Shown one piece after another: positions 1 to 11,095 of a stretch of 64,000 nt of DNA (positions are counted from its first letter, which is position 1; each line of letters starts with the position of its first letter). Origin of the DNA: Xanthostigma xanthostigma. Lineage: Eukaryota > Arthropoda > Insecta > Raphidioptera > Raphidiidae. The DNA lies in assembly GCA_963575645.1 (NCBI GenBank), contig OY754466.1, positions 45,168,001 to 45,232,000 of the forward strand, in the 5' to 3' direction. The notes below the pieces were generated by a model. That model did not search any database and was not told the DNA's origin. It saw only the letters and a program-made list of their open reading frames with translations. The position numbers were made by a program, and so were the translations under genes.

Positions 1-48
1 GCAAATCTAGCAAGGAATCTAGCAGCGTTTCTAGCTGTGCAACGGCCA
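1..48 (-). mobile_element. Truncated end of TTAA-flanked MITE (family B)
   Basis: The window opens inside this element. Its reverse complement matches the left end of the copy at 38861-39275, sharing 'gctagattccttgctagatt'. The outer end abuts TTAA at 49-52, the target site also seen beside the copies at 39275 and 49325. No coding sequence is present. Confidence 0.65.
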
Positions 49-52
49 TTAA

Positions 53-428
53 GGCCCCCATACACCTCGTTCTTTTTTGGCAGTTTTAACCGCACGGGTA
101 AAACTGTACGGGTAAAACGGTCGGTGTGGCCAAAAACCGTCCTTCTTACCGGCGTTCAAAAATATCTGCTGCTGCTTGATTTAAACCGTCCGTTTTAAAC
201 GTGTCGTTCAAGTCGGCCCGTGTGTGTGACGACGCAGTTAAAAAGGACGAGTTTTGTTCGACTCTGTAACTTGTAGGATCCATCAAAGCAGATCAGATGA
301 TACCACGACTTCAGAAAAACTGAACGAAACAACGCCTAGTGTATGGATATGGTCGTTGTTCGTGTTTACCCGTACAGTTTTGCCCGTGCGGTTAAAACTG
401 CCAAAAAAGAACGAGGTGTATGGCGGCC
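53..428. mobile_element. TTAA-flanked MITE with about 60-bp terminal inverted repeats (family A)
   Basis: The left end reads GGCCCCCATACACCTCGTTC and the right end is its inverted counterpart, with one base different in the first seven. The two ends pair over roughly 60 bases. The left flank is TTAA (49-52) and the right flank TTTA (429-432), so a TTAA target with one change is likely. A short open frame at 343-561 begins inside the right inverted repeat and has no recognisable product. The insertion site is the outer edge of the family B fragment at 1-48, so two TTAA elements sit back to back. A piggyBac-like mobiliser is inferred from the target site only. Confidence 0.75.
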
Positions 429-432
429 TTTA

Positions 433-965
433 GATTGCAAGGATTCTGGGCTCGACCGATTATTTCAAACATGTGTCGCAGAAGAACTGAAGATTGTTCC
501 TGAATCGCCAGTAATCCTACGACTGCGTCCTTTCAGGATTCATAGTGGACGGCAGGCTTAATGTGACGATGTTTAAATGCTATCAGCGAATTCAACGTCG
601 CGTGGTTTAATCGGTAATACGTTTGGCGCGCTCACGTCGATACGAGGGATGTTCTCATCGTGTACAGTCGTGTAAATGCGTAAATAACTATACGTGCTGC
701 AGTGTTGGCTAGGACACGATTGCAAAACGTTATACTACGTTAATTTAACTACTACACCGCGATTGCAGAATATTCTCACCCACAGGCCCGATGACATGTG
801 TATATGCCTCCGTAGGGGAACTGAGGAACTAAATGCGACGAAAATGATTTTCTGTTATTTTAAATTAAGGGAGTAAGTATTCGGGAGTTTTGTGTACATT
901 TTTGTTGAAAATTCTTCCGAAGTCTGTCTCACTTTAACTTAAGTAATTTAGAGCATTTTTTCTTA
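433..965. other. Unassigned single-copy-looking stretch
   Basis: This stretch is moderately GC-balanced and has no repeat partner in the window. Open frames here (to 561, and 694-876) are short and without recognisable domains. I see no convincing gene or RNA. Confidence 0.4.
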
Positions 966-1091
966 TCTATATACTAATATATAAAGCTGAAGAGTTTGTT
1001 TGTTTGGTTTAACGCGCTAATCTCAGGAACTACTGGTTCAAATTGAAAATTTTTTTGTTGTTGGATACCCCATTTATCGAGGAAGGCTATA

Positions 1092-1612
1092 CTGTTGGAT
1101 TTTTAAAAGAAGACCGGTCTATGGAATGTAGTCCTATGACCTTATTGCAGAAGAGCGCACATGTATTTTATATTGGTAAAAGGTAATGATCCTGGAACCG
1201 CTTCTATGCAATAAGGGAGTCCATTCGACCAAACGTGTCGCAATTGTCGTATCGCGATAATTGTACTATTGCCATAGCTGTACGACTACACAGCGACACT
1301 TGCTAACAGTACAAAAAAATCATACACCAGACAGTACATAGGTGTGCGTTCACGGACTAAGTTGAGGGGTGTTGTCTGAATATCATCAAAATGGAAAGTA
1401 AAAAGGGAAAAACAGTTAGAAGTGGCGCTAGGGAGGTCATAGCGAATGTAATTAAAATGTGCGAGTTAGAGGCTCAAAATAATGCCTTAAAATTTAAAGC
1501 TATACATTGTTTGCATGCCTTGCTATGCGCCGCCTATGAATTCCGATAATTTGGGAACACATCAACGACTTCTTGCCCTTTCCCCACCGGTCTTCTTTCG
1601 CCGATCGCACAG
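1092..1612 (+). mobile_element. mariner/IS630-type element nested in the Helitron, TA target
   Basis: Other Helitron copies read 'gaaggctataggctatata' without a break. Here that string is interrupted so that TA is duplicated at 1090-1091 and 1613-1614. The inserted ends are CTGT...ACAG, with an inner inverted pair built on 'AAAGAAGACCGGT'. TA duplication is the hallmark of the Tc1/mariner (IS630) group. At 521 bp, with one short open frame at 1391-1549, it is an internally deleted, non-autonomous copy. Confidence 0.8.
1391..1549 (+). pseudogene. Remnant N-terminus of a transposase-like protein, 52 codons
   Basis: The frame opens with MESKKGKTVRSGAREVIANV and continues with a basic, helical stretch to a stop at 1547-1549. 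Its style (Lys-rich start, then a helix rich in Ala, Val and Ile) resembles the N-terminal helix-turn-helix part of insect IS630/DDE transposase-like proteins that I recall, but I cannot align it. Full transposases of that group run to about 300-400 residues, so catalytic DDE parts are absent. It lies inside a TA-flanked element, which fits. It is probably dead coding sequence. Confidence 0.45.
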
Positions 1613-1743
1613 TAGGCTATATAATATCACGCTACGACCAATAGGAGCGGAGCATCAATGAAAAATGTTGCAAAATGTATCTCAAAAACAAGCTTCTATT
1701 CAGGTGAAATATACTAATACCTATTAGCGTTGTGCATTCACAA

Positions 1744-1817
1744 GCCCGGCTGGCTCAGTCGGTAGAGCATGCGACTGTTAATATCAGGGTCGTGGGTTCG
1801 AGCCCCCAGGTTGGGCG
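1744..1817 (+). other. tRNA-Lys-like pseudogene segment inside the Helitron
   Basis: The segment starts GCCCGGCTGGCTCAGTCGGT and has B-box-like GGGTTCGAGCC and a GGGC acceptor 3' strand. It matches the insect tRNA-Lys layout except in the anticodon arm: the loop reads CTGTTAA rather than CTCTTAA, and two stem pairs are broken. Equivalent segments occur at the same place in the Helitron copies at 6492-7074 (decayed) and 26986-27599. It is therefore a repeat component and not a working tRNA gene. A T-rich run follows, as in tRNA-derived SINEs. Confidence 0.8.
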
Positions 1818-2372
1818 AATATATTTTTATTTTTTTTTATTTTCTACATTGCTTTCTTCTAAGGCTTACATTTAAATTTATTTTAATTTTATTTACGATT
1901 AATTAAAATTAAATAAATATAATTATTAGCTCATTTGAAAACTGTTAGAACTATATAGGTATATCTATATAAAAATAATTTTCCTATACAGTGTTTTCAA
2001 TTAAATATTTATTATATTTTATTAATTACAGTAATTAATGATTTAAAAGAAATTTATTACTTAAAAACAGTATAAATACTGCTTTTTATCCACAAAAACT
2101 TTTTAACGGTAACTCCGATCATCATTAAATTTGGACACAACATTCATCTCGGTAAACTAAGATGAATGTGCGTGCTCATGTCCCTCCTTTCCTCATTCGT
2201 TCTTTTGCACTCGGGTGAAACCGGGCGGGACCGCTATATGATATATAGGCGGAATCTGGACCCATTTTAAGATAAGGAGGATAACAAATTTCAAAGATAG
2301 TAAAAAAATGACTGAAATTAAAAACTTCTGCCGCTTCGTTTTTAGGTTCTGTTAGAGCCAAATAACCGGGAA

Positions 2373-2497
2373 ATACCAACGGCAAAAATTTTTGACCAAT
2401 TGAACCCTCCCCAAGCCACTATTAAGAACGTGGATTTATGATCATAAATCCAATTTCTTAGAACTGGCAATTGGTCAAAAATTTCTGCCGTTAGTAT
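2373..2497. repeat. Short hairpin element with a second palindrome in its loop
   Basis: Arms at 2373-2402 and 2468-2497 are inverted copies (core 'caaaaatttttgaccaattg') with few mismatches. The loop contains the perfect palindrome 'ggatttatgatcataaatcc'. No target duplication was identified. Confidence 0.7.
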
Positions 2498-3200
2498 GCC
2501 AAAACTGCAGACCTTCTATATTTGTTGTAAATTTATATTCTGTACTAAATTATTGATAAAAACTTTGATAGAATTCAACGTGTAAATTTAAATTTTGATT
2601 AAACTTTATCTTTAATTTCTGTAAATAAACATAGATTTTTAGCAAATTTACATACGATGCAACGCATAAAAGAAAAAACGTGTTGTATGAATTGATGATA
2701 CTGCAAAAATTTCCATATAATTATAATTTTAGAATAAGTAAACATTGTAAAGAAACGGATTATCGTTATTTGAAACGGCGTTTTTCTGCATACCAAAGAT
2801 GCAAAGAAAATGACAATAAATTAGTAAGTAAATAAAAAAAGAAATGATAGAAGTTATGCTAATCACATGTAAAAATATGTAAGAATATATTTCAAGGTTT
2901 AAAATTAACTTTTAAACTGTGATCGTAAGTTTTACAGGCCTTAAGAAAACGTATTTCAAAATTTACATTTTTACTGAAATCGAAAATTTTTTATTTGCAT
3001 AAAAATAACCAAAATAGAATATAATAAAAAATGGTATCTTTTTTAGTTTAGTTCCAATAGAATAGGTATATTAATCGCTGAGAGAAGCTTTGGTTGAGAA
3101 ACAATAAAAAAAAATGTGAGCCATCGTAAGTCGGCTGGTAGATGTTAAACATAAATTTAACCGAGAATGATCCGAGGCTAATCCATGTCCCCCATCCTAA
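2498..3200. other. AT-rich unassigned stretch
   Basis: No gene, RNA or clear repeat boundary is visible. The part near 3100-3170 resembles 5280-5340 weakly ('aaaaaaaatgtgggccgtaa'-like), suggesting an old shared repeat. The minus-strand frames at 2599-2796 and 3048-3254 have no recognisable features. Confidence 0.4.
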
Positions 3201-3515
3201 TATAATACGCGCCACGGATCTAAAGGGTTTGGAAACAGCGTCACAAAGGCACATTTTAGGCCGTTAAGACTCCCACCACCTCTCAGCTACCTGCACGGAA
3301 CGTGCGCTCGTCGGTGATTGGCCGTGATTGCTCGTTGCCTTTGTCACTTGTCGCTTTCCTACTCTAAAGTACAGTCGAGTACGCTATTGTCAAGTTGTTA
3401 TTGTTATTTTAGTTTTGTTGAGTTGCAAGTTTGTAGTTTTTCAACAGACTGTACAAGCGCAAGCACTCATTCGCATCTAACTCCCGAGCCTTTTAGATTC
3501 GTGGCGAGTATTATA
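3201..3515. mobile_element. MITE with TIR 'tataatacgcgccacggatc', copy 1
   Basis: The left end 'tataatacgcgccacggatc' is mirrored at the right end by 'gattcgtggcgagtattata'. A second copy in the same orientation lies at 30510-30833 and matches along its length. The element is about 315 bp and has no transposase. The frame at 3318-3632 starts inside it and is probably chance. The superfamily is undetermined because the flanking duplication is ambiguous. Confidence 0.75.
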
Positions 3516-4063
3516 TCCTTGTATTCCATCCCTTATGCATCTATTGCACATACCGCTAAACTAGCGGTATGTGCTTTATTATCGCTTTGTGCGTCAGAGC
3601 TGACTTTCGTTCATATAAGAAGTTATATTTAAGTTAATTTCACACGAAATCCATTCAAATTGAAGCTTTTTGAAAAGAGGAGATTCTAATCTATAAAATA
3701 GAACCATTTTTAAATCAATTTGAGTTCATAAATACTATTAAAATTGTAATTGAAAATCACAAACAGCAGTTGTCGGTTGGTCTGTACGTATGTACGTACG
3801 TACGTCACGACTCTACAGATCGCAATTTTGGTCGGATTGCCTTGGGTTATATTTTATTCACTTTGTTTACTATCAGACCAGAACCCTATTTAAATTCACT
3901 AAAATGTGTTCAGTAGTTTAATTTTTATAAACAGTTTTATTTTTTATTATTTTTGACAGCTAATATAGTTTAAAAACAATATAATAATCGCTGTGAAAAT
4001 ATAGTGTAATCCATAAAACAAGTGCTACACTTGTATACCGTGATAACACCACTAGACGTATTA
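3516..4063. other. Unassigned stretch with a 'tacg/tacgta' run
   Basis: AT-rich sequence with a short hairpin at 3550-3572 ('taccgctaaactagcggta') and a simple run of 'tacgtacgtacgtacg' near 3790-3806. No gene is seen. Confidence 0.4.
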
Positions 4064-4195
4064 GGCAGCCGTGGCGTAATGGTTATGCCGTTGGATTCCC
4101 AAGGGCAAGGTCCTGGGTTCGATTCCTTACGGTATCATTGACTTTTTTCTTTTTTTTTTTCTTTTTATTTTGTTTTATTTTATTCCACTTGATAT
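4064..4195 (+). mobile_element. tRNA-derived SINE-like unit with T-rich tail
   Basis: An A-box-like 'gtggcgtaatggttatgcc' and a B-box 'gggttcgattcc' are spaced as in a tRNA. The anticodon arm does not fold properly, so this is not a functional tRNA. A long T-rich tail follows (4142-4195). RNA polymerase III boxes plus a simple tail indicate a SINE or a SINE fragment. Confidence 0.6.
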
Positions 4196-5341
4196 TAATT
4201 ATATATTATATTATGTATAGTTCTTAATTTTTTTTATTTTTGCAAACTTAAAAAAAAAAATTTTTCAATTTTTAATTATTTATTTCTTTAAATTTTTAAA
4301 TCTTTTTAAATTTATTAAAAATATTTTTTAATTGTTATTTTTTTATCATACAGTGGAAAACTTGCGGGATGTGCACTTTTGGTTTTGCCAACTATTTGTT
4401 GTTTCATATTGCGTAGCTTATGTTCCCAACCATTCAAACCTCACTTCAATTCAGTCTAATACAAAAACTAGCCCTGGCTAATTACTTGTCCGAGTAAAAG
4501 CTATTTTGTTAATAATAAAAAAAAACTACGCGCTCGACTGTTTTAAGTCCCATAGAAACATATTTTTACAGGAATTATTACAAAAATATAAATAAATCAT
4601 ATATAAAATTTTCTGTACGACTCTCAACTCAACTAATCATAAATTGTTAAACCCCGTATGTTGCAATCAGAATACTTTAAAATTAATCATCAACAATGAC
4701 ATTGTTTTTACAACAATAATACATAACAGTAACTATAATAAGTTGTTCTGTTGAAAATTACTGTCAGCTGTTTGAAAAATGTTTGACGTACGTATGAAAT
4801 GCATTGCTTTAGGTTATAACGTTTCTAGCACCAAGCAAAAAGCGCTTATAGCTACTACTTTCAAAATTCTCGAGCAGTTATGACGTCATGTTTGTTTTAG
4901 TAGTATATCGTTCAATACACTGGCGCTACAGGCGCTATGTAGCGCTATAAATAATTTATTAGTGATTAAACTTTAAAAATTATTCAACACCAACCTGTAC
5001 GTTATAATTACGTATAATTAATTAATAATAATTGGTTAGGAAATGTTCCGGATTTAATTTATCTGATGATTATCTAACAGACTCATCGTTTTGTGGTTTA
5101 TTCGAGTTAATTTACAATGTGAAGGTTACAGGAAATCCCAGTTTTTATGTTTTGTTGATTTGCTTTGCTCTTCTGCCCATTGACAAAGCAACGCGGACAC
5201 ATGTTAAACCAAAGCTGGGATGGAGCGCGTAATATGAGAAACGTATTCGGTTTTTTTGAAGTTATACTTATTTTGGCGCGTTATGAAAAAAAATGTGGGC
5301 CGTAATGGGACGCCTGGCAGATGTGAAACAAAATTAAGTGA
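4196..5341. other. AT-rich unassigned stretch
   Basis: Very AT-rich to about 4340, then mixed. Frames at 5032-5232 (+) and 5204-5401 (-) are short and carry no motif I know. No repeat boundary is identified. Confidence 0.35.
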
Positions 5342-5545
5342 AATTCTAGCAACTAAATTTCGCCCTGTAACTAAATGTTGCCCTGTCATCGCCTTTAACA
5401 AATCCTAGTTGTAATCCAACGCATACACAAAGCAAGCGTAACGCACTGTCATCTAACGAAATACTAGTAACTAAATTTCGCCCTGATTTCGCCTTCAACT
5501 AAAGCCATGTTTAATCCGACGCACACAAACGTAACGACCTTCCAT
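5342..5545 (+). repeat. Imperfect tandem duplication, about 110 bp
   Basis: Two successive units contain 'aactaaatttcgccctg', then 'tttcgcctt', then 'aatccaacgcayacacaa', near 5345-5445 and 5465-5540. They differ by substitutions and short gaps. No coding role is apparent. Confidence 0.6.
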
Positions 5546-5746
5546 AAAAGTGTCGCGTTAATTGCACGGTTTTACTCCCAGCCATAGTGTTTTGCATCAT
5601 GAAAAATCATGAAAATTAATAATATAAGCTACGTGTGATTTTAAATTCTGCGTCAAGTTGAAAAATATTTGAAACGTACCCTATATAAAACAACTAATCC
5701 GCTAAAATTTTATAATTGGTTTGGTGTGTTCCGTCATGGTGAGTTT

Positions 5747-5789
5747 TTTGGGAAACACTGATGTATGACATACATCAGTGTTTCCCAAA
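5747..5789. repeat. Perfect 21-bp-arm hairpin with hAT-like terminus
   Basis: Arms 5747-5767 and 5769-5789 are perfect inverted copies of 'tttgggaaacactgatgtat' plus one base, around a single central base. 'CAGTGTTTCCCAAA' resembles hAT terminal repeats, so this may be two hAT ends brought together by internal deletion. Confidence 0.7.
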
Positions 5790-6000
5790 TTGAAAAACCT
5801 AGATAAGTAATATTGCAATTGATGATATTAATGTTTATTTTTAATAATTACCAAATATAAATTATCATTTAAACTTATACCTTAATAATATTTTATTTTT
5901 ATAATATTTATATTATTTTTGGATTATAGTCTAAGATTCGGTGTTAGAATTAAATACTCTCATCTGTTATTTGAAGATGACAAAGATTATATGTCAGATA

Positions 6001-6390
6001 ATATAATTGATAAATTGCACATGGATTGTCTAGCTAAACCGCGTACCGATGCTGTTAAATAAAATAAAATCTAATTAACTTTTTTGGGTCAATAACCCCG
6101 ATTTGTTAATCATAAAAATCGAGCCTAAAATGAGAGAATATGACACAAGGAATCGAAATATAATACTGATTCTATATATAAACATACCTTGTAAATAGTT
6201 GTGTTCTGTGTACTTTGAGTTTATTTGTTTTGTTAACATTTCATTCGTGTCATATTCTCTCATCTTGGGCTCGATTTTTATGATTAACAAATCGGGGAAG
6301 TTGATCAAAAAAAAAATAGAATTTATTTAATTTAACAGCATCGGGTACGTGATTTAGCTAGGCAACCTATGTGCGATTTATCAATATATA
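6001..6390. repeat. Foldback element with about 140-bp arms
   Basis: The left arm, 6001-6147, and the right arm, 6246-6390, pair for most of their length with scattered mismatches and small gaps. Shared blocks include 'ccgatttgttaatcataaaa' and 'tgagagaatatgacac'. The loop is about 100 bp. Frame 6075-6308 (-) lies across the arms and loop and is not a gene. Confidence 0.8.
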
Positions 6391-6491
6391 TGCATGTAAT
6401 ACTAGTTATGCAGGTGAATAAAGAATCACCTTAGCATCTTTTAATAGTTCAGACCCTAATTGTTAGAAGAAAGGTTTTAAAATTGTTATAT

Positions 6492-7074
6492 ATAGCGGTC
6501 CCGTCCGGTTTCACCCGGGTGTAAAAGAACGAATGGGGAAGGGAGGAACATGAGTACACACATTCATCTTAATTTACTGAGATGAATGTTGTGTCCAAAT
6601 TTCATGATTTTCGGAGTTACCGTTAAAAAGTTTTTGTCAATAAAAAGCAGTATTTAAACATTTTTTTAACTAATAATTTTTTTTAAATTAATTAAATAAA
6701 ATTAAAATAAATTTAAATGTAAGCCTTAGAAGAAAGCAATGTATAAAATAAAAAATAACCCACGACCCTGATGTTGACAGTCGCATGCTCCACCGATTGA
6801 TCCACCTGAGGTTGTGTTCTCACAACGCTAATATGAGTATATCTAGTTAGTGCATTTCACATGAATAGAAGCTTATTTTTGAGATACATTTTGCAACATT
6901 TTTCATTAAAGCTCCGCTCTTAATGGTCGTGGCGTAATATTATATAGCCTATAGCCTTCCTCGATAAATGGGCTATCCAACAAAAAAAATTTATGTCAAT
7001 TTGAACCAGTAGTTTCTGAGATTAGCGCGTTCAAACAAACAAACAAACTGTTCAGCTTTATATATTAGTATAGA
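6492..7074 (-). mobile_element. Helitron-type element, copy 2
   Basis: Read on the minus strand it begins TCTATACTAATATATAAAGC after an A and ends near CTAT. It is a close match to copies 966-2237 and 26986-27599, uninterrupted at the point where copy 1 holds its TA insertion. The tRNA-like part (about 6760-6825) is badly decayed. No coding sequence. Confidence 0.75.
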
Positions 7075-7455
7075 TAGATATCTAATCTCGCACTATAAGT
7101 ACAATGCAATTTTTGACATAATTTATTTTTTCATTTTAAATGGCGGTTTCGGATTCATTGGATTTTCTCTGTGTACACTCTTTGTTACTGTGTTGTAAGT
7201 CTGCTTACGAAATTGTGTAGTATGCGGACCTGTTTTGTTTTCAACCAGGTGATAGCAGCTAACAGTTAATGCCGTACCATGCTAACTACTGACACACTGT
7301 GCCCAGGTCACTTGTTTGCCATTATTCTAAACTCTACAGCGGAACGTTTATTATTCGTTAAGTCGTCACATAATATATAAACAGTGTTTATATGCTTTTT
7401 ATGCATTTTTTGTAAATTATTTATTCAAAAGGCTTAGCTAAATTTCGAAAAGAAA
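7075..7455. other. Unassigned stretch
   Basis: No gene, RNA or repeat partner is recognised in this AT-rich stretch. Confidence 0.35.
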
Positions 7456-8007
7456 AAAAATTGGTTGTCTGTAAAGTCGGTTTACGGACGATAGTTTTAC
7501 GTGATAACGTATTCCGCTCGTATATCATATTTAATAATCACGCACAGGGTCAGGCAGAACGTTAATTTATTTATTAAAATTACTCACCACCTATAATAAT
7601 AATTGTTTTTTTTTTTTAACTTTCTTTCTTTCGTATTTATTTTAAGTCTCAAAGATTAACTGTCATAATATTTTGAAAACAATTGTTTCATTGTTTATAT
7701 AAAATTCCAAAACCTACTTACAATATTTAAGTATTTTCATACATCAAAAAATTGATTTTTATAATGATAAAATTTGTAAGAAAACGATTTTTTCGAGAGA
7801 TGAGACCTAGCTAAAACGATTTTTTGCCCCCCAACATCCCTTTTCAGTAAATTTCATCCAAATCGTTAGGGCCGTTTTCGATAAAAGCACGCACAGGGTC
7901 AGGCGGAACGTTAGGAACGTTACACTTTTTCGTGCATGCAGCCGGTGTTTCATCAATTTATAAGATTGGTGATTCATCAATTTATAAGACGTTATCACGT
8001 CAAAAAT
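7456..8007 (+). mobile_element. Family Z element, internal type 1
   Basis: The left end 'ggttgtctgtaaagtcggtt' and the right end 'acgttatcacgtcaaaaa' are shared with copies at 15615, 21431, 44909 and 57722. The inner 12-mer 'acgtgataacgt' occurs inverted near both ends. The interior, with 'gatgagacctagctaaaacg', is shared with 15615-16229 but not with the other copies. No transposase frame; frame 7807-8166 (-) runs through the right part and is not recognised. Confidence 0.75.
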
Positions 8008-8085
8008 AGATCTCGACACAAGCTTGAACATTGATAAGTGAGACCTCGTTGTCAGTATATAGCTGTGTTCCAATTCAACCTCTCT

Positions 8086-8193
8086 GCGAACGGTAATATT
8101 ATCGTCACAGCCTTGCGCAGTAGCTAAAACAAAACTGTTTGTATTGGTTTCTGAGCTGCTGCGCAAGACTGTGACGATAATATTACCGTTCGC
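8086..8193. repeat. Hairpin with about 40-bp arms
   Basis: Arms 8086-8125 and 8154-8193 pair nearly perfectly ('gcgaacggtaatattatcgt' on one side, its inverse on the other). The loop is about 28 bp. Probably a foldback MITE. Confidence 0.75.
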
Positions 8194-8215
8194 TTATACA
8201 GGTGAGTCATTTTAA

Positions 8216-9160
8216 TTTTCGGATGAGATTATATTTTCAGGGTAGGGAAAATCGAAAAATGGTTCAGGGCTGAGTTAATTGGTTCGAAGGAGGACATCGG
8301 ATGCCATGGTCACTTTGGACATTGGGTCGACGGTTCAAGGTCATTCGGGTCAATTTTTTTTTATCTTAATGGGAACCCTCATTTTTCACTTAGGAATTTG
8401 ATTGGCCGTGAAAAAACATGATACTTTTGTCCCGAACATTTTTCTCCAAACATAGTATTTTCCGGGATATCTATGGTCCAAAATTTGAATTTCCAAATTT
8501 TTATGATTTTTTTACTTACGAATCGTAGGTTTTTTAAAAAAATCGCAAGAGACAAAAAGTTCTTAGAATTTTTCCAGAAATCAACTCCAATTTTTAAAAA
8601 TTATTTTGCAAATAATAAAAAAATAAAACTGAAAATAATGTACGAATACATGACTAAAAAATAAAATTTAGAAATACTTTTTGAAAAGGAATTTTTAAAA
8701 TTAGTTTGGGAATTAATATTTTGCTTGACACCTTCTTTCGTGAATATTCTTGTATGATATTATTATCAATAAAACTTAAAAAAATATTCATTTTTTTGCT
8801 TTACCCTCCCCCAGAAAAAAAATATGTACGCCCTTGCTCTGAACTAGTATATCCAATGTCTTAACATCAATTCTTATCTCTATCCAGTTTTGTACAAAAC
8901 TGAAGAGATACGACATTCATCTTTTCGACTACATTTTGAAATCTCGATGTTCAGTTAGAATCTTTAATCTAAGATTTAGAGCTAAAAACGTATCAGAAAT
9001 ACAGTATAAGAACTCTTAAACAAAATATTACATTTATTAGATTTATTTGCTCACAATTCAATGAACTTGAATCAACAGTAACGTATTTTTTAACCGACGA
9101 AAAACAAAAACGGAGGAGGTTCTCAATTCGACGCGTATATTTTTTTTTTTTATTTTTTTT
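8216..9160. other. AT-rich unassigned stretch
   Basis: No gene is recognised. The frame at 8473-8664 (+) is Lys/Phe-rich low-complexity sequence. The stretch ends in a long T-run near 9140-9168. Confidence 0.35.
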
Positions 9161-9510
9161 TTTTTTTATTTATGTATGACCACGCATAACTTTTTACAGA
9201 GTAGTCCGATTTTGATAATTATTTTTTTGTTTGAAAGGGTATACCCCGAAGTTGGTCCCATATAAATTTGGTAAAAAAATTCCAACCCTAAGGGTAGAAA
9301 AACAGGGGATGATTGATTGTTCTCTCACTGATTGTAATGTATGACCACACATAACTTTTTACAGAGTGGTCCAATTTTGATAATTATTTTTTTATTGGAT
9401 AGGGTATACTTCGAGGCTCGTCTCATATAAATTTGGAAAAAAAACTCCTACCCTAAGGGTGGGAAAATAGGGGTGATTTATAGTTCACTCTCAGATTTTC
9501 ATGCTGAGTT
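9161..9510 (+). repeat. Two tandem units of about 170 bp
   Basis: Two successive copies begin 'atgtatgaccac(g/a)cataac' at about 9171 and 9337 and both contain 'ttttgataattatttttttg'-like and 'ccctaagggt(a/g)g' blocks. The style resembles the tandem 3' region of some lepidopteran retroelements, which I cannot confirm. Confidence 0.65.
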
Positions 9511-9560
9511 GTGTATTACAATTAGGTATAAATTATATAGCCACAAAAAATTATAAAATA

Positions 9561-10057
9561 AAAACTTTTTAATAAAAAAATTAAACCGCCGAAAAACTGA
9601 AAAGCAAAAAATAATAAATCTTTTTATTTAACTGAGTTCTATCTAAGTAGTTGAACGTATGTGACAGTCTAGTATATCTAAGTAATTTTGAGTCGGCGCG
9701 GCGTCAAACCATCAATGTACAAAGATCACTAAAAGAAATAACCAAATCAAATTAACAATGATACGTGAAATCTCCAGCGATAAACATTAACATTCCAAAC
9801 ATGCGCTCTCCACACGACCACTCGCAAAGATGTATGCCCTCAGTGTGCCCGTTCGGGTTGCTCTGTCGCTGACATTAACTTCGTAAACGCTCAGAGATTT
9901 CCGGCGAAAGATTGTTGACGCCGACTCAAAATTACTTAGATATACTAGACTGTCACATACGTTCAACTACTTAGATAGAACTCAGTTAAATAAAAAGATT
10001 TATTATTTTTTGCTTTTCAGTTTTTCGGCGGTTTAATTTTTTTATTAAAAAGTTTTT
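9561..10057. repeat. Foldback element with about 137-bp near-perfect arms
   Basis: The left arm, 9561-9697, and the right arm, about 9920-10057, are inverted copies with almost no mismatch ('ctaagtagttgaacgtatgt' and its inverse). The spacer of about 220 bp is less AT-rich and unique in the window. No frame of note. Confidence 0.85.
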
Positions 10058-10079
10058 TTATTGGTTTCATTTTGCAATT

Positions 10080-10488
10080 TAAAGCATTGTCAAGGATTGC
10101 ATATTAATTATGGAACCCAAAGAAAAGAACGTGTGTTTATGTACAATAATAAAGTTCACTAAACTCAAACGACTAAAAATACAGTCAGTTCATCTCCCCG
10201 ATTACAACACAACAGGAAGGTGAAAAAACTGTGAAGTTATATGAAGTCTATAAGTATAAGGTATTGTGTCGTTACAATAGCCAATGAAACAATATATTGC
10301 TTCTACCTTCAGAAGTTCAATCATACCTGCACGTAGGTACATATTATATTGTATAATGTATAGATTGTAATCGATGAGTGATGAATATATTATGGCATGC
10401 TGCAAGACAATCTGTCCTATGCATGGACAGTTTGCCTTGTGTTAACAAGAGGAGAATCAAACCTGAGGATATCTTCGATTTTATTTTT
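10080..10488. other. Unassigned stretch with a 37-codon frame
   Basis: An ATG near 10111 opens a 37-codon frame (MEPKEKNVCLC...) on the plus strand. It has no recognised domain and is likely chance. No other feature is seen. Confidence 0.3.
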
Positions 10489-11050
10489 GAAGTAAAACTT
10501 CTTTACGTACCGCTTGATTTGGGTAGTAAGCTGGTGAATGCGTGACGAGAGATTTACGGAAGTGTGATCGGGCGAGGCGAACGGAAGTTGAGAGGGAGAT
10601 ATAAGTTAGTGAAGATAGAAAGAGGATGACAAATACTTCACTGGCTAGTGGCGCCATCCGGTGGCCGAAAATATAAGCAGTACTAACAATAGAATGACAC
10701 ATACTTTACTTGCCAGTGGCGCTATCGGGTGACAGAAAAAAGTTTTGTAAACCTACTTTAAATAATATTTCATAAAGGTTTACGCTTAAAATCGAACAAG
10801 AACTAAGTAATTGCAATGTATTACTTTTGTTTTCATTATCTTTATGTTTATATTTCTTTCTTCTGATACATTAGATGATTAGACTGTTCATTTCGTTCTT
10901 GAACAATTTTATAAATTAATGTCTTGTTCAATACATATAGGTATTCTATACGTTTAAAGTGAATAAAATTGTAAAATCATCTTAAAGTTCATATTTTGTG
11001 AATTTTCGGGGGAATAATAACAAATTATGACAGGAAGAAGTTTTACTTCG
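10489..11050 (+). mobile_element. Dispersed element with ends 'tgaagtaaaacttctt', copy 1
   Basis: The left end 'tgaagtaaaacttctt' is mirrored by 'aagaagttttacttcg' at the right end. A second copy in the same orientation is at 60730-61274, with shared blocks 'gagggagatataagttagtg' and 'taaagcacac' just past the right end. No transposase. Related 'gaagtgaaacttct' motifs occur at 18597, 35011 and 44858. Confidence 0.65.
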
Positions 11051-11095
11051 GTCTTATGGCCTAAAGCACACGTTTTTTTACAAGCTTTTATTTAG

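Larger units (their letters stand above)
966..2237 (+). mobile_element. Helitron-type element, copy 1, with a nested insertion
   Basis: The 5' end follows an A and starts TCTATATACTAATATATAAA. The 3' end carries the subterminal 'gggtgaaaccgggcgggacc' and stops at CTAT. Copies at 6492-7074, 26986-27599 and 55284-55641 share both ends. TC at the 5' end, CTAG-like at the 3' end, insertion between A and T and no target duplication are the accepted Helitron signs. There is no Rep/helicase frame, so it is non-autonomous. It is longer than its relatives because a 521-bp element sits at 1092-1612. A tRNA-Lys-like segment lies at 1744-1817. Confidence 0.75.

Noticed and set aside
1744..1817. Functional tRNA-Lys gene
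   Set aside because: The anticodon loop and stem are altered, and the same segment recurs inside Helitron copies.
8086..8193. 'taatattac' as a rolling-circle origin of a single-stranded DNA virus type
   Set aside because: The motif lies in the hairpin arms and not in the loop, and no replication protein frame is present.
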